Assembly: GCA_013396655.1 (NCBI GenBank)
Contig: WBMV01008570.1
Span: 62,001 to 126,000 of the forward strand
Direction of reading: 5' to 3'
Source of the DNA: Campylorhamphus procurvoides
Lineage: Eukaryota; Chordata; Aves; Passeriformes; Dendrocolaptidae
DNA length: 64,000 nt
The position numbers and the translations under genes are program-made. Positions 1 to 12,534 of the stretch are shown here, in pieces. Within the stretch, counting starts at the first letter, position 1, and every line of letters starts with the position of its first letter. The notes beneath the pieces are model-generated. The model ran no database searches, was not told where the DNA came from, and saw only the letters and a list, made by a program, of their open reading frames with translations.

Positions 1-1689
1 TCAGTGGTAGTCTTTAACAATATTTGCAAAATAAAATATAACATAGTTTCCATGACCATAGCAAACTTAAGATTTTACTCACAATTATATAAATAGAAGG
101 CCAAATTGTTGTTCTCTAGCCATTGCCAAATGCAGCCATTTTTCTGGCCACATTAGGAAGAGCATTTTTTGAGGAGTAATTTAAAAGAGAAGGTAGAGGT
201 CATATGAAATTTGATGGCGTCTTTATCCCTTCCTCTCAAAGACTTCAAGAAAACAAGAAAATGTTTGAGAAAGAAGCAAAATACTGATGATTGAAGCAGT
301 CTTTATTATCAGACTAAAATAAACTCTTTGAAAAAAGAGTAGATATAGTGGAGGTGAAAAAGTCTTACAGGGAATGCAACTGAATTTATGCAGAAAATAC
401 AAATTTCATGCAAGGAGGGGCCATGTACAAGGACATACAAATTGAATTATACTGTTGACGTAGTGAGACAGAAAGATGTGTCAATCTTTCTACGTAGGAC
501 GTGATGATACCAGCCAAGTCCAGTGACAAGTATTATCCAAGTGAAAGCGATGATATCCAGCTATAGCAAGGCTGGCTTGGCCAACATGGAGTATCAAGGC
601 TGAAAATATATTAGGATAGCATGAATAACTGATAGTGATCTTGTTGTGACAGAAAACCCTATGAGATAATGCTATTTTAAAACTCAGTTCTAACATTTTT
701 CTTATAAGGCAGTATCAGAAAATTCTATGAGCAGTATGTCTAGGTAAAATGAGGTAGATTTTAACAGAAAAAGCAACATAATGGCTCCTCAACATAAACG
801 GTGTTTAAAACTACTTAAGAATAAGTTTAGCATAGTGCATAATAAATAAGATGCGAAAAACAAAGGGCTACAGAATCAGCTTTGTGAAACGTCCAGGGTA
901 AAACTTCAAGAAGAAAATAAGATTTCAGTTGGGCACCAGAGATGAAACATGAGAAGAAGGGATGCTGAGTGTGAAAGAATTTTTAGAGTCAGGGAGTAGT
1001 TTCTGGCTTGAAAATATGTCAGAGCTCAAGGAGAATATAAGTCAGGTTTGTTCAGGAAGACATTTGAAGCGTTGAGTGATATATGAGAAAATTATTACTG
1101 AATGTTATTATAAGAGCAAATTAATCTGTGAGCTTCAGACCTATCCAATTATAGCTATTTAGAGGACAAATCTCATAAGTGATGTAATATTTTTTAACTT
1201 TTGTGCTTTACAACTGAAACATATTTTATAGCAGGTAACAGTCAAGACCATGTAGATGTTCTCATAAAAAATGCATAAATCTAACTTGTTTAAAAAGCTC
1301 TCATGACAAAGGTTGTATTATTTTAAAAAGCATGTTTCTCTAAAAGAAAACTTATTAGAGGAAAAGTTACTTTCAATTAGTTGTTTGATTTATAAAAGAG
1401 TTGAGGGAAAAGTTTCTTATTTCTTCAAAGAAGTGACAATTTAATATTTAGGTTTCATTGTGTTTGAGTAAGTAAATAAAACTTTAAAAAGTATAGCAAG
1501 TTGAGAAGTATCTGGCTATTTTTTTCTAGGTGTTCTTTTTGGAGAAAAGCAGTGAGCAGGCCTTTTAATCAATTTGGATTGCTCTTTTTTGTAATTCAAA
1601 ATTACCTGAAGTAGTACATCAGTAATGGATTTGCAGACATATAATTCACAAAAGGAAAATTAACAGATAGGACTTGCCATTACAATTGT

Positions 1690-3053
1690 ACAGACCCAGG
1701 GCAGTACAAACGAGCCTCAATTCTGTGCCTGGGAAGATCATGGAACAGATCCTCATGGGCACAATGTTAGGATACATACAAGACAAGGGCATCATATGAG
1801 ACAGCCAGCATGGCCTCACTAAAGACAAACTGGGCTTGACCAGTCTTGTGGCCCTTCTGCAATGTGAACTGCAATGCTCAACAAGGGAAGACCACCAATA
1901 TCATCTATCTGGACTTCTTCTAGTGCCTTTGACACAGTCCCACATGGCATCATTAACTCCAAATTAGAGAAACTTGGATTTTAAGGGTGAACTCTTGAAG
2001 GAATAAGGAATTCAAGGACAAAGAATTGGCTGAATGGAAGCAGCCAGAGCATTGTAGTCAATGTAGAGCAATGTAGTCAATGACTTCATGTTCAGATCAT
2101 GTTCATCATCAGGCTGGTGATGAATGATGTCCTTCAGGACTTTGTCTTGGGGCTCCTAAATATCTTTGACACAGACAGTGGCATTCAGTGCTCCCTCAGT
2201 AAGTTTGCGGATGACATAGAGCTGAGTGGTGCAGTTGACACAATAGAACAATAGTATTACATCCAGGAGGACCTGGCAAAGCTTGAGAACTGAGCCCAAA
2301 AGAACCTCAGGAAGTTCAACAAGTGCAGGTGCAAGGTGTGGACCTGTGTCAGAGCAATCCCAGAGATGAGTACAGACAGGGAGAAGGACTCACTGAGAGC
2401 AGCCCTGCCAAGGACTTGGGGGTTCTCATGGATGAAAAGCTGGACATGAGCCAACAGTGTGTGCATGGAGCGTAGAAAGGGTTTCTAGGTTGTGCCAACA
2501 GCAACATGCCCAGGAGGTTGAGGGAGTTGATTCTGCTCCTCAGCTTTTGTGAGATCCTACCTGGAGTACTGCATCCAGCTCTGGGGTTCTCAGCAGAGGA
2601 AAGATGTGGATCTGTTGGATTGAGTCTAGAGGGCCACCAGGATGTTCCTGGGACTGGAGCATCTCTCCTTTGAAAACAGCCTGAGAGATTTGGGTTTGTT
2701 AAGCCTGAAGAAGAGAAGGCTGCAGGAAGACTACATTGCAGCCTTGCAGTACCAAATGGGAATTAGAAAAAAGAGGCAGAGCAACTTTTTACAGTGACAC
2801 ACAGTGGTAGAATGAGGGGGGATGGTTTTAAACTAAAAAAGGGAGAAATTTCAATCAGATGTTAGAAAGAAATTCTTCATTCAGAGGGTGGTAAGGCAAC
2901 AAGATGCCCAGAGAAGTTGTGGTCACTTCATTCCTGGCTTTGTTGAATGGGGCTCTGAATAGCTTAGTTCAGTGTAAAGTGTCCCTGCCAATGGCAAGGA
3001 AGTTGTAACTAGATGATATTTCAGACCCCTTCTAACCTGAGCCGTTCTATGTT
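1690..3053 (+). mobile_element. CR1 LINE, 5'-truncated, 3' part of ORF2 plus 3' end
   Basis: Degenerate CR1 retrotransposon in sense orientation. Translating across frames gives recognisable CR1 reverse-transcriptase pieces in order: VPGKIMEQIL, DSQHGLTK, a YLDF-like block, then the RT catalytic FADD motif at 2204-2215 (followed by IELSGAVD), then blocks corresponding to [14 protein letters not shown] and CIQLWGSQQ. It ends with the typical CR1 3' sequence (a 'cccttctaacctgagcc' type block, then TTCTATG) near 3053. Many stops and frameshifts make it inactive. The 5' limit is approximate, because similarity fades above about 1690. Confidence 0.9.
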
Positions 3054-4169
3054 CCTATTATTATTTTTTTAAGGCAATATGCTGTAAAGTTGAGAAACAC
3101 CCTTTAAATAACAAAAGAACACCCTAAGTTGAGAAAGACTTTATGTCTTTCTTTTTGTTTTAATTAAAGATTTTCTCTTCTGCATTTGCAGCAAACATCT
3201 AGGAGGAAGTTAGCTGGATTGCATTCAATGTTAAAAATAGAGGTAGCTTTGCAAATCAAGTACTGAAGGAGTGCATCAAGAAAAAAGAATAGATTGATTT
3301 GTTATATTAGAAGGCTATCATTGGAGTACGTGAAAGTAAAACACCAGCTAACTATAAAGAAAAACTATATGGGTTTCAGAATTGCTGTCCATTTCCAGTG
3401 TGGCACTGCATTGACAATACTGAAACGCTTGCATGCGTCGCCACAACAATATGAAGTTTCTGTCCACCATCATCTCTACCACTATTGACAGTCAGTGTCA
3501 TTGTGGGTTTCTTTGGGATATATACTGCAACACACTATTCTTGTGCCTGGTATCTTGTTTAATAAAGAAAAATTCAAACATATAAATATGGAATAAAGAG
3601 TTAAGAGGTAACTAGTAAATTAGTCCTAAACTGGGAAGAAATTTAGAATGAATGAATATCTGAACATCCAGTATCTCTCTCTCCAGATGTCTGAATATTC
3701 AGGAGAAGTAGGTCTTACATGAGTTTTCAGCAGTAGGCTGATGTACATAGATAATGTACTATATATATACATATTCCTTTTGATTGCTTTGGTTTTCTCC
3801 CTCTGGGGAGGACAGGATGAATGTTCAGAGGTGTAGTTTTTTGAACCATGATAATTACTACATTAAGTGTGGACTGCAGTGGTGATGTCTTGTCATTGCT
3901 AATTTCTCATAGAATCCAAATATGATAAATTGTGAGTTCAAATACAAAAATATGGGAAATTTACATTTCTATGAAAGGAAAAATTTTAATGCTATCTGCG
4001 TTCAGTTCAACTGCCACAAATAAGAGAGTGAAGTGGCAAAAAATCCCAAATCCATGCTGTATAAACTTACAGGTTTTATGCCGGTACTACAGCATTTATC
4101 AAGTACATCTTGAATTGCCAAAAATCTAGGTTTCTAATGTAGAATAGGCAGGGAGTCATAGTTCTCAGA

Positions 4170-4210
4170 AAGACAGACAGGCAGCTGAGAGAAGCAGTTC
4201 TGTCTGTCTT
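4170..4210. repeat. Hairpin with perfect 11-bp arms
   Basis: AAGACAGACAG at 4170-4180 is the exact reverse complement of CTGTCTGTCTT at 4200-4210, separated by 19 nt. Nothing around it suggests a terminator or RNA gene; it may simply come from a locally repetitive GACA tract. Confidence 0.6.
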
Positions 4211-7200
4211 AAAATAGATGTCTGATCATCAAAACAGACTACTTCAGCAAGTGCCTATCAGAGTCGTCTATAGCAGGAGCTTAGCTGACCAGTTTAAATC
4301 AGCAACCAAACCTCTGACACCTCAAGGCTAGTGAGAAGACTCCTTTCTTAGTGTGCCTTATTTAACTCTCAGTGAATAATTCATGACAAGTTTAACCTTC
4401 ATTTGTTCTCAGAGAATGCTCTGCTGTAACTTCCTACTTTTTTAAATACATGCCATTTTTTTCCTTTAATTACAATTTTGAGTTCAACAGTTTTGTGTTA
4501 AAAATCCAACACATTTTGTACTTCCAAGTGTTCACATGAAATGCCTGCTTTTTTCTTTCTTCTCCCTGTACCAGCCAGATTAAACCTTTAGAGCTTTCCA
4601 TATCTCAAAAACAAACTGGAGAGGAAGAAGTCTAGAACATTTTATAAAAATTTTTGACACACAAGTATAGTAGAGGTGTTTCCTCTTCAAGAAACACTTT
4701 GTAGCATAATGAATAATTTAGATTTACTTTAGTTCCTGACATTTTTCTGAAGGACTTAGAAGTATGGGTGATGTCATTCTACCAAAAAAGAACCTCATCC
4801 GTGTCTGACTCATTCAGCCCATGGTTCCATCCCTGTGGATGCCAAATTTCCAGTGAAGAACATGGAGAAATCTACTCTTCTGTTTTGTAGAGAACTGTGC
4901 TGTTACACTAATGTAAATATCCTACCTCAGATTTGCTTTCAGGAAGACTTTCTGATAGTAAAACTTGATTACCTCACTACTTCCAAAAAGAAAAAAATGT
5001 TACAAAAACATTCATTTTTAAAATATGTGTGGTTGGGGAATGCAGCTCTGCTGTTAATGTAAGGTTTTATTCTATACAAGAAAAAGTTGAAAAGAACTTC
5101 AGTATAAAAGATTAGCTAACATACTTAAAATTTAAGTGTATGTCTAAATTTTCAGATTGTACATACAAGTTTCGTCTTCTTGAAATGGTGGTCTTTCTGT
5201 GTTCTTTAAATATATACACAGTCTTGGAATGGAGGTATTCCTAAGTGTGTTCCAGCCTTCTTTCCTAATCTCTCACTTTTGTTTTTGAGTGATAGCCAGC
5301 AGAACTATTCCAGACTTTCTGATGATGAAAGAGGGTATATCTTACAAACTATCATTTTTATCAAATGATGTTCATGACACCTGACAGCAATTTTGTCCAG
5401 GACTGGTCCCAGTTATGAAATCTTTGTAAAAGAAATGCAGTTCTTGTCTTTCCTAACAGTTACTGCTTCATTAACCAAAGGGCAAAAATGGTAGGTTTTA
5501 TCTTTTTTTTTAGCCTAAAAGACTGCAATATTACTCTTAGAAAACATAACTACTGCTTAACTCCCTACTGAGTTTGGTATGAACCACCAATGTTTATTCT
5601 TTAAGGAATTATTTAGTTAAGAAATTGTAGTCCAAGTTTGTGTGAAGCAAATAGTTGAAAACCAGAAGGTCTGGTGGAAAGATTGATGAATTTTCCTTTT
5701 AACCATGTAATTACTGCTGTAATTATTGTAGTATGATCATTTAAAGCTGACAAAAAGGCTAGGTTTTTATAATGCAAACCATATTTTTTTATATCTATGT
5801 GTTCATATATATAGATAGATATATACATGGCTGAGTATCTGGGGAATTTTTTGTTCATCTAAAAAAAAAGAGAAAAATAGCCTGACATACTGGGCAGCCT
5901 TAGCTCAGCTCAACTCTGAAGTCTTCCAGCAGGCTAGTATTTTAGTCTATTCACTATTATGCAGTATTAATCCAACATTATTTATTCCAAGGTTAATGAC
6001 ATACGTAACTATAGACTGCAGCCTTAGCTAATAGCGTGAGCTCACACTGTTTGTGTAGAATATACCATTCTACAGGAAAAAAAAAAAAAGAAAGTAAAAA
6101 AGGATTCTGCTCCTAAAAAGCTCTCTATTTTTTTTTTCTTTCATATCTGTGGCAATGAAGATTTGCACAGGTACTTCTGCAAATGAGTCTGTGTACACCA
6201 GCAGTGGTCAGAGCACTTAGTTTGCCAATATATAATCAAAAAATGATTAAATAAAATGAAAATTATGCTTGAATAAAACCAGAAGGAGATGTTTTCAGTC
6301 TAGCATATATCAAGAACTTTGCTTTACTATGTAAAGAAGAGAGATACTCTGAGATGTGTCTCTTCCACTGCTCATGGTACAACTCAGGCAGCAGCACCTG
6401 ACACCTTCAAAAGGAGCTGAGATCAAAAGTCTTCAGACAACGCATCATGTTAGAGTAGGGCATTCTCACAGAAGGCCGTCTTTGTCATGCTACCTATGAG
6501 GAGTTTTGCACATTTGAGTCTGGCTAAAGGCTTTGCAGAGCCCATAGTAACTTTATTTACACTGAAACCACCAAGCTAATATATCATATTTGATATGATA
6601 AATTGGGTAGCTCAATCCAGGCAGCTAAATGTAAATGGATACAGAAAGAAAACACTAGTGACGTATGTTGAATTTTTTTCTGTGCCTTTTGCTTTGCCTT
6701 TTTCCATTCTAAAGAATTCTGCACTGCAGTTATTATTTACATTTTGTAGTTCTTTTACTTATGCAGTTATTCATACATGTACACTTTTTTCCCCTTGTTA
6801 CCTAGAAATGAATGGCTGAGTTTAATTCCCCGGAATTCTAACTCTACAAAATAATATTTTTTAAAATCATTTGCTATTTTTAGCAGTAGCAAAATCTTCA
6901 GGTGGCTGCGTCAAAAATTTCCTTCTCTAATTTGCTGACCCAACAACTGTTTTTGAAAGACATGTCTTCTGAACATACATCTGCATTACTACTTCTCAGG
7001 TCCACTCATCCAGGTAATATAAGGACATCTTGTTAATCTTTTCTGTCCTTCAACTTGTTCTGCAGTAGAGGAGATAAGAGCATAATCTAGTATTGTGGAT
7101 GAACTAGAATGAACTGTGCAACTCACAGTTACACAAAACTAACTGGTATGTGTTTAGCTTGTGAGAAAATATTTTCTACTGTGGAATATGTGCTCCTAGA

Positions 7201-7672
7201 GATTAGAAAGGTTAAGTTCAGGTCTCAGTGCATATCCTTTATATATTGAAAACTATATTTCATATAAATGTGTTAACTAGAAAGTATATAGGAAGAAAAA
7301 AAGATACACATTGGGAACAAGACCAGATGCAGTAGTATCTAAGCAATAACAAGGATAATCTGAATGAGTGAACCCAGCTCTAAATTTTTACAAATATTTA
7401 AGTAATCTTAACTGAAAAAAAATTGTGATGATACTAAGATTGCATAACAAAAGGCAGCAGATTGGTTTATAGCTTTCATTTACTAACGTGTATTCCAAAC
7501 AACACAATTAAGAGACCATTCATTATTTATGTCTGAAGGCTTGAGTCTGTGAATCCATTTCTTCAGCTTGCCTACAACAGCAATAATAACCTGCCATCTA
7601 TTGTGTGTTTTCAGTCCTTTGATGACCAATGCTTTTCAAGCAGCATGTTGTGGGTCACCCTTGTTTTGCAAA

Positions 7673-7705
7673 CAAGGAAGACAAAACTCAAGGAAGACAA
7701 AACTC
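7673..7705. repeat. Tandem duplication, 16-bp unit x2
   Basis: The unit CAAGGAAGACAAAACT occurs twice in a row. It is a simple local duplication in intronic DNA with no evident function. Confidence 0.7.
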
Positions 7706-10439
7706 AGAATGTTTAAGCAAATTTTCCATACCCTCAAGACGAAGATGTCCCCAGCCATGGAACAGAACAGCCAGTCCTGTGCCTCATTCCCTAAACCATG
7801 TTTTTTGGAATTAATCTTCATTTTAATTTTGTGCCAAGTAACACTGTTTTAACTCAATTAGTTACTAATTTGAAGATAAGTAACTAAGATGTCAGCATCC
7901 TCAAAGTGGGTTGAATCCTGCACACTTTTTATTATTGGTGTTATAATTATTTCTTCATCTTTTCTGCCCTAGGCAGTTTAACTATACAGCCAAAATCTCA
8001 GTTCATTGACAATACATGCAGATAAAAAATACTGTTCCTTTTTTTTCTGCTTTTATTATTAGTGTATTAAGCAGCACTAATGATGAATGGCTTCATCTTT
8101 TAGTATTTTCATTAATTTAAAACATTTTTTTCCTTATTTTCATGGTACAGTCAACACTTGCCTTAACTGTAAAGGAAACTCAAAAAGACCTCTGTTCCAA
8201 AGTTTTTCCCTGCCACCCTATAAAACAAATAGATTCCAAAATGGAATAGAAACATTTTTTTTTCAATTTTTTTTTTATTTTCTTTTCCCCAAAGTCAATT
8301 TATGAACTTCAGATAAAACTAACATTCCCTGGAGGACTGTGAGCTCTCCTTCCTACTGACAGATTCTTTTTTTTATGAGAAACCTATGCTTCTAAGGTAG
8401 AGAATGAGAATGCACTCTACACTGAGGTCTCGGAGTACGGCTGCTTAATATATATTTCAAAATAGTTGAAGTTAGTAGGCACTTGGAGAGCAAGAGTTTA
8501 TTTGTAGGGAGCTGAGGATGGAGACAAGAAAGAAAGCATGTTCACAATGGGTTTTAGTATTTAGTTGATGAGATGGAGATCTGCAACACCAGGAGAACCT
8601 TTTTCTGAATCTGCACTTAAAACCACTGCCTTAATTATTGAAGTACTTGAAACTAGAGTGCATTTATACTGTAAAGTAATATGCTACGGTATGTCTCTAC
8701 TTTTATATCTAGTAACTGCAAGTAAAAGACAGCATGTTGACTGTTATACTGTTGAGAACAAACCATCCTGAGATATTTACTTTGTGGCACAGGAGAAATA
8801 GTTTTTGAATTTTCTGTTCCAGTGTGGTATTGTGAAATCACTTAATCAAAAGTCTTGTTTTGCTTCATTTTGCATTCCTTCATTGATATAGGTAAAATAT
8901 TCATATTTATAAATTTCACAAATAATAAATAATCAGGTAAGCTTTAAAAAATCAGATTGAAAGTGGCCAGTTATTTTGTAATATTCCAGCACCTATATTT
9001 TTTCTGATTTTGGGTTTTGTTTTAGTTTTGGTTTTTGATTTATTTTTTTTTCACGACCTATTCTATCTGTTAAAGGATTAAAAAAGTTTCACGCTATGGT
9101 GCCTGATTTACGTGTACTTCTATAGACATGTGACCTGCTCAGTGACAGACCCAACTATTACTAGAGGTCCCATGACTGTATGACCCTTTGAGCTAAATTT
9201 ATCACAGATGCTTTTTCCACTCTTTGAAGTTAACTTTTTTCATTCCGTGGGACTGCTACAAAAGGCCCTGTGCTAGTCACTAGGTGATACTTGAGAGATA
9301 GGTGCCAGAAAACAGGAAGAACAGAATGCTTAGCAAGAAACCTTATTAACATTCCTTCTGCTGTTGTGGAACACTTTATATGCAGGTCACTTGCAAAAGC
9401 CTCTAGTGAAGTTGGTATCTTTCTTGGTGATATACAGTGTAGTTGGTAAATGCAATTTATTGTACTCTTATAAAATAACATGCAAGGGTTTTAGAGAACC
9501 TTACACACCTTATGTACATTATTATTTCATGATGTTTTTATATATATTTTGTTGCATAGCCTGTTTATCATGTTTTCCTTCTATTTGCCAAACCTATTTA
9601 AATTTTATAAATACATTTTTTAATGCTTGCTTTCATTATTAACCTGGCTGCACTACCATCAAAGGTAATATACTGTAACACTTGTAGAGACTGTACAAAG
9701 GAATGGCTATTACACATGTAACCACTTGTTCAGCAATAAATTTGCTCTTTCAGTTTAAAACCAATTCTAACACAGTTCAGAGCAAATTCAAAATGTATAA
9801 GTTGAACATTATATTCCCTGTCTAATTTTCTGCATTTTCCTCTCTTCTAATGATGAACTTGCCAAGTATACTAACACAGGAATTAATTCCCAAAACTTTA
9901 ATGGCAAGTTTTTTGGCTAGGGATCATAAATGCAAGAAGTTTTTGTAATGCATAAACTATTAATGTATTTATTGTAACAGATCTCTTTCTGCAGTTCAGT
10001 AGAGAGGACATCATATTATAGTTCTTTAATTAAGGTATTTTGTCTTTCAGTGATTTATAACAATCACTCTCTGCATATGTGTTTGACTTTAACAGTCAAC
10101 AAGGAATTTCATTTTACATGTCTTCCCCAGAGTGTTCTGAACGTCTTTCAGACAGAATACTTTCTGTTTTGTGAAGTTAGACAATAGTACTTATTCACAG
10201 TATCTAGGCAAGTGTTAGGAGTAAAAGAAAGGGAGTAATTACATTTCTGGGTAAGGCTTTTAGTTAATTTGGAATGAAAAAATCTTTAGTCCTTTCTTTA
10301 CTCCACAGAGACTAATTTATCTAGCATGTCTCCAAGTGGAATTTCCCTGCAAACTCACAACTGTTACTGTAACTTACACTCATCTTTTCCTTTTATTTAT
10401 TATCCATCAGTATTGTTTATTTTTTTTCAATGTTATTGA

Positions 10440-10811
10440 CCTTTAAACCTGTTGTTATCAAACTGCAAGAAAGAGATAGAGACTCTTTTCAGCTGCCTTC
10501 ATTCCCATGTGACCTGCAGGGAGAATAGATTCAAAATAGACTAGTTCCTCCCAGGGCAATACAAGACAGAAGAGAAAAGCACTGTCATTTCCGAAGAGCA
10601 CAGTGCTAGAGTAAACTCAGCATGAAAAAGGAAGGAGTTGCAGTGTGTTAGAATTCTTCCTTTACAGCCTGGAATTTTACAGGAGACGTACTGGAAAGGC
10701 TTTAAAAAGCAGAGGATTTTAAAACATACTTTGAAATGGAGTACTTCCAGAATGAGCTTTTAAAGGACAACTGATGTTTGACTGCTAAAAATACTGAAGA
10801 AACTTTTCAAA
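10440..10811 (+). promoter_or_regulatory. PDE4D: Presumed 5' UTR / promoter-proximal region of PDE4D9
   Basis: This segment directly precedes the recognised D9 start codon, so it must contain that exon's 5' UTR and probably its promoter; where transcription starts cannot be read from sequence. No convincing TATA box, CpG island or full CRE is visible. An in-frame TGA at 10779-10781 lies 33 nt upstream of the D9 ATG, so the D9 protein cannot extend further 5'. Four short upstream ORFs (10622-10651, 10736-10774, 10752-10763, 10774-10788) lie here and are described under findings. Confidence 0.35.
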
Positions 10812-10876
10812 ATGAGCATTGTTATGAAGCCAAGATCCCGATCTACCAGCTCCTTAAGGACTACCGACGCAATGTG
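10812..10876 (+). CDS. PDE4D: PDE4D isoform D9-type first coding exon
   Basis: Isoform-specific N-terminus of cAMP phosphodiesterase 4D. The 21 complete codons begin MSIVMKPRSRS and continue with TSSLRTTDAM; the final TG is completed by T of the next exon to give Cys22. This is nearly the mammalian PDE4D9 N-terminus as I remember it (Ile4 is Val here, with a few changes at residues 18-21). PDE4 N-termini of this kind direct isoforms to particular partners and locations in the cell. The start is set by a good context (A at -3) and an in-frame TGA at 10779-10781. The donor is TG|GTAATG at 10877. The Arg/Ser-rich run at residues 8-14 could be a kinase target (inference). It is easy to miss because the longest local ORF reads another frame. 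Confidence 0.93.
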
Positions 10877-12513
10877 GTAATGTGTTTGGTTTGTTTCTTT
10901 TATGCTCTCCTTCCTATTACGACACACAGATATGTCCCAAGAAAGTCACAGGCTTTAATTTTGAATTAATATTTGAATTGATTAATGGTTATCAAAGATG
11001 TTCAGCTGACGAGTTTCACAATAATTAGCAAGGAATAAAATTAAGTAGCTTTTTATTGTAAAATACAGTATATAGAATTTTTTAAAAGAGAACCCATTAC
11101 ACACTGTTTTATAACACATTGCATATATTTTTTTCCCATTTAGTAGTCAGGTTCAGTCCTTGCACTTAAAAGTACCTCCTAAAAATCTTTAGTAGACTTA
11201 TTTCAGCAAGAAAAAACATAACATAAAGCTTACATTTCTGGAGGCTGGAGAGTAAAATGAAGCTATAGTTTCTGTGAGCTATTTTGGGATACTTGCATGT
11301 AGTTTTGCTGCATAAATAGACTGACTGGTAGAGATGTGTCCTGGGAAGAAGCAGACTTTGGAGCAGCATGTGTGAGACTATTCTGTATTTATGCTTCATG
11401 TGTTTCCTCTCCTCTCTGTGGCTCAGAGGAGTGGAAGCAGCCTGTAACAGTGAATCATCTGTATGATTTTTTTCAGATTTTGTCAGTTAGCAACCAGCAA
11501 AGTTCTGTCTTGTGAAAAATTATTTTTTGTTGTTGTGAGGACTTTTTGCTTTTTAAAATTTAATAGTTACTGACAGGATGGGTTCCAATTAAGTATGCAA
11601 AATAAATTCCCTTTACCCTTTTAATGTCACCCACATTTTTTTCCTATCTCTGTGTTTTTAATAAAGCCACCATTATTTTAATATACACACAATAGACGAA
11701 TTGTTCAGAGCTATATAATAACTGGTATAAAATGCTGTAGTTTATCGCTTTTGTTTAGAAAGAAATGGCACATGTTGCTGTGGGATAAGTAAATAAGCAC
11801 ACTACTAAAGCTAAAGAAGAGTCCTAGTCGGTCTCAGAAACCCCTAAGGCGGACTTTTGCTGAAATAACTGCAGTAAGTAGTGGATCCATATTAAAATCC
11901 AATACCCTGTTGGTGAACTATGTGTTGCTAAACTGTTACGCTCTGCAGGGTGTCTCCAAGGAAGTGAGTTAAAACATACATACCTTAGCTATTACGTACA
12001 ACTGTGTAAATAAATCAGTACCTTTGATTAATTCTTCTTCCTTTCAATTATCATTTTTTTTGTTGACTGCTTCCATTAATTCTTGCAGGAAAAGAAAAAA
12101 AGAAAAAAAATCAAAGAAAAAAATCCTTGTAACTGATAGTTGCAGGCTGACTTGACCACCAAGTATTGTGCCTGAAGTGTCTGTCTGCCTCTCTTTGTAC
12201 TTGTTCCCTTTAGCTATAATGCTGATCTAGTAGCTGAGAATACCTGTTCTGCTAGTTTTATGCTGGGAGTACTCTGCTACTCTACTGTTTGGGAACAATC
12301 TCTGAGCTCAGAGGGGGCTCTGGGGTGATCCTTGGCAGCTGACTGGACAAGGTACATGCTGTTCTCTGGTGGTGTGGAGCAAAGCCAGGCAAGCCCTGCC
12401 CCAACCAGAGAGAAAATGAAATGCAGAGGAAGGAGAGAATGGGAGGAAGCCGCTGGCTGCCCTCACTGAGCTCAGCTCCTAGTTGCCTCTGGGGAGGTGG
12501 AAGCTCAGGCTGG

Positions 12514-12534
12514 CCCACCCCACCCACCCCACCC
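12514..12534 (-). other. Perfect G-quadruplex motif on the minus strand
   Basis: Five C-runs of 3-4 bases separated by single A residues on the + strand give five G-runs with one-nucleotide loops on the - strand, an ideal parallel G4 pattern. It lies about 1.64 kb downstream of the D9 exon, on the template strand of PDE4D, inside a locally GC-rich patch (about 12.3-12.6 kb). Confidence 0.8.

Larger units (their letters stand above)
1..10439 (+). other. PDE4D: Intron of longer PDE4D isoforms, upstream of the D9 first exon
   Basis: AT-rich non-coding DNA. Known PDE4D architecture has several alternative first exons spread over a very large region, so this segment should be intronic for isoforms that start further upstream; that is inference, since no upstream exon is visible here. 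Apart from the CR1 copy at about 1.69-3.05 kb and the small repeats listed separately, I see no exon, RNA gene or other mobile element. The open frames present are short and do not resemble any protein I recognise. Confidence 0.6.

Noticed and set aside
10778..10969. 63-codon frame overlapping the D9 exon
   Set aside because: It starts at a non-ATG codon in a different frame; the conserved protein is read from 10812 in another frame and ends at the donor at 10877.
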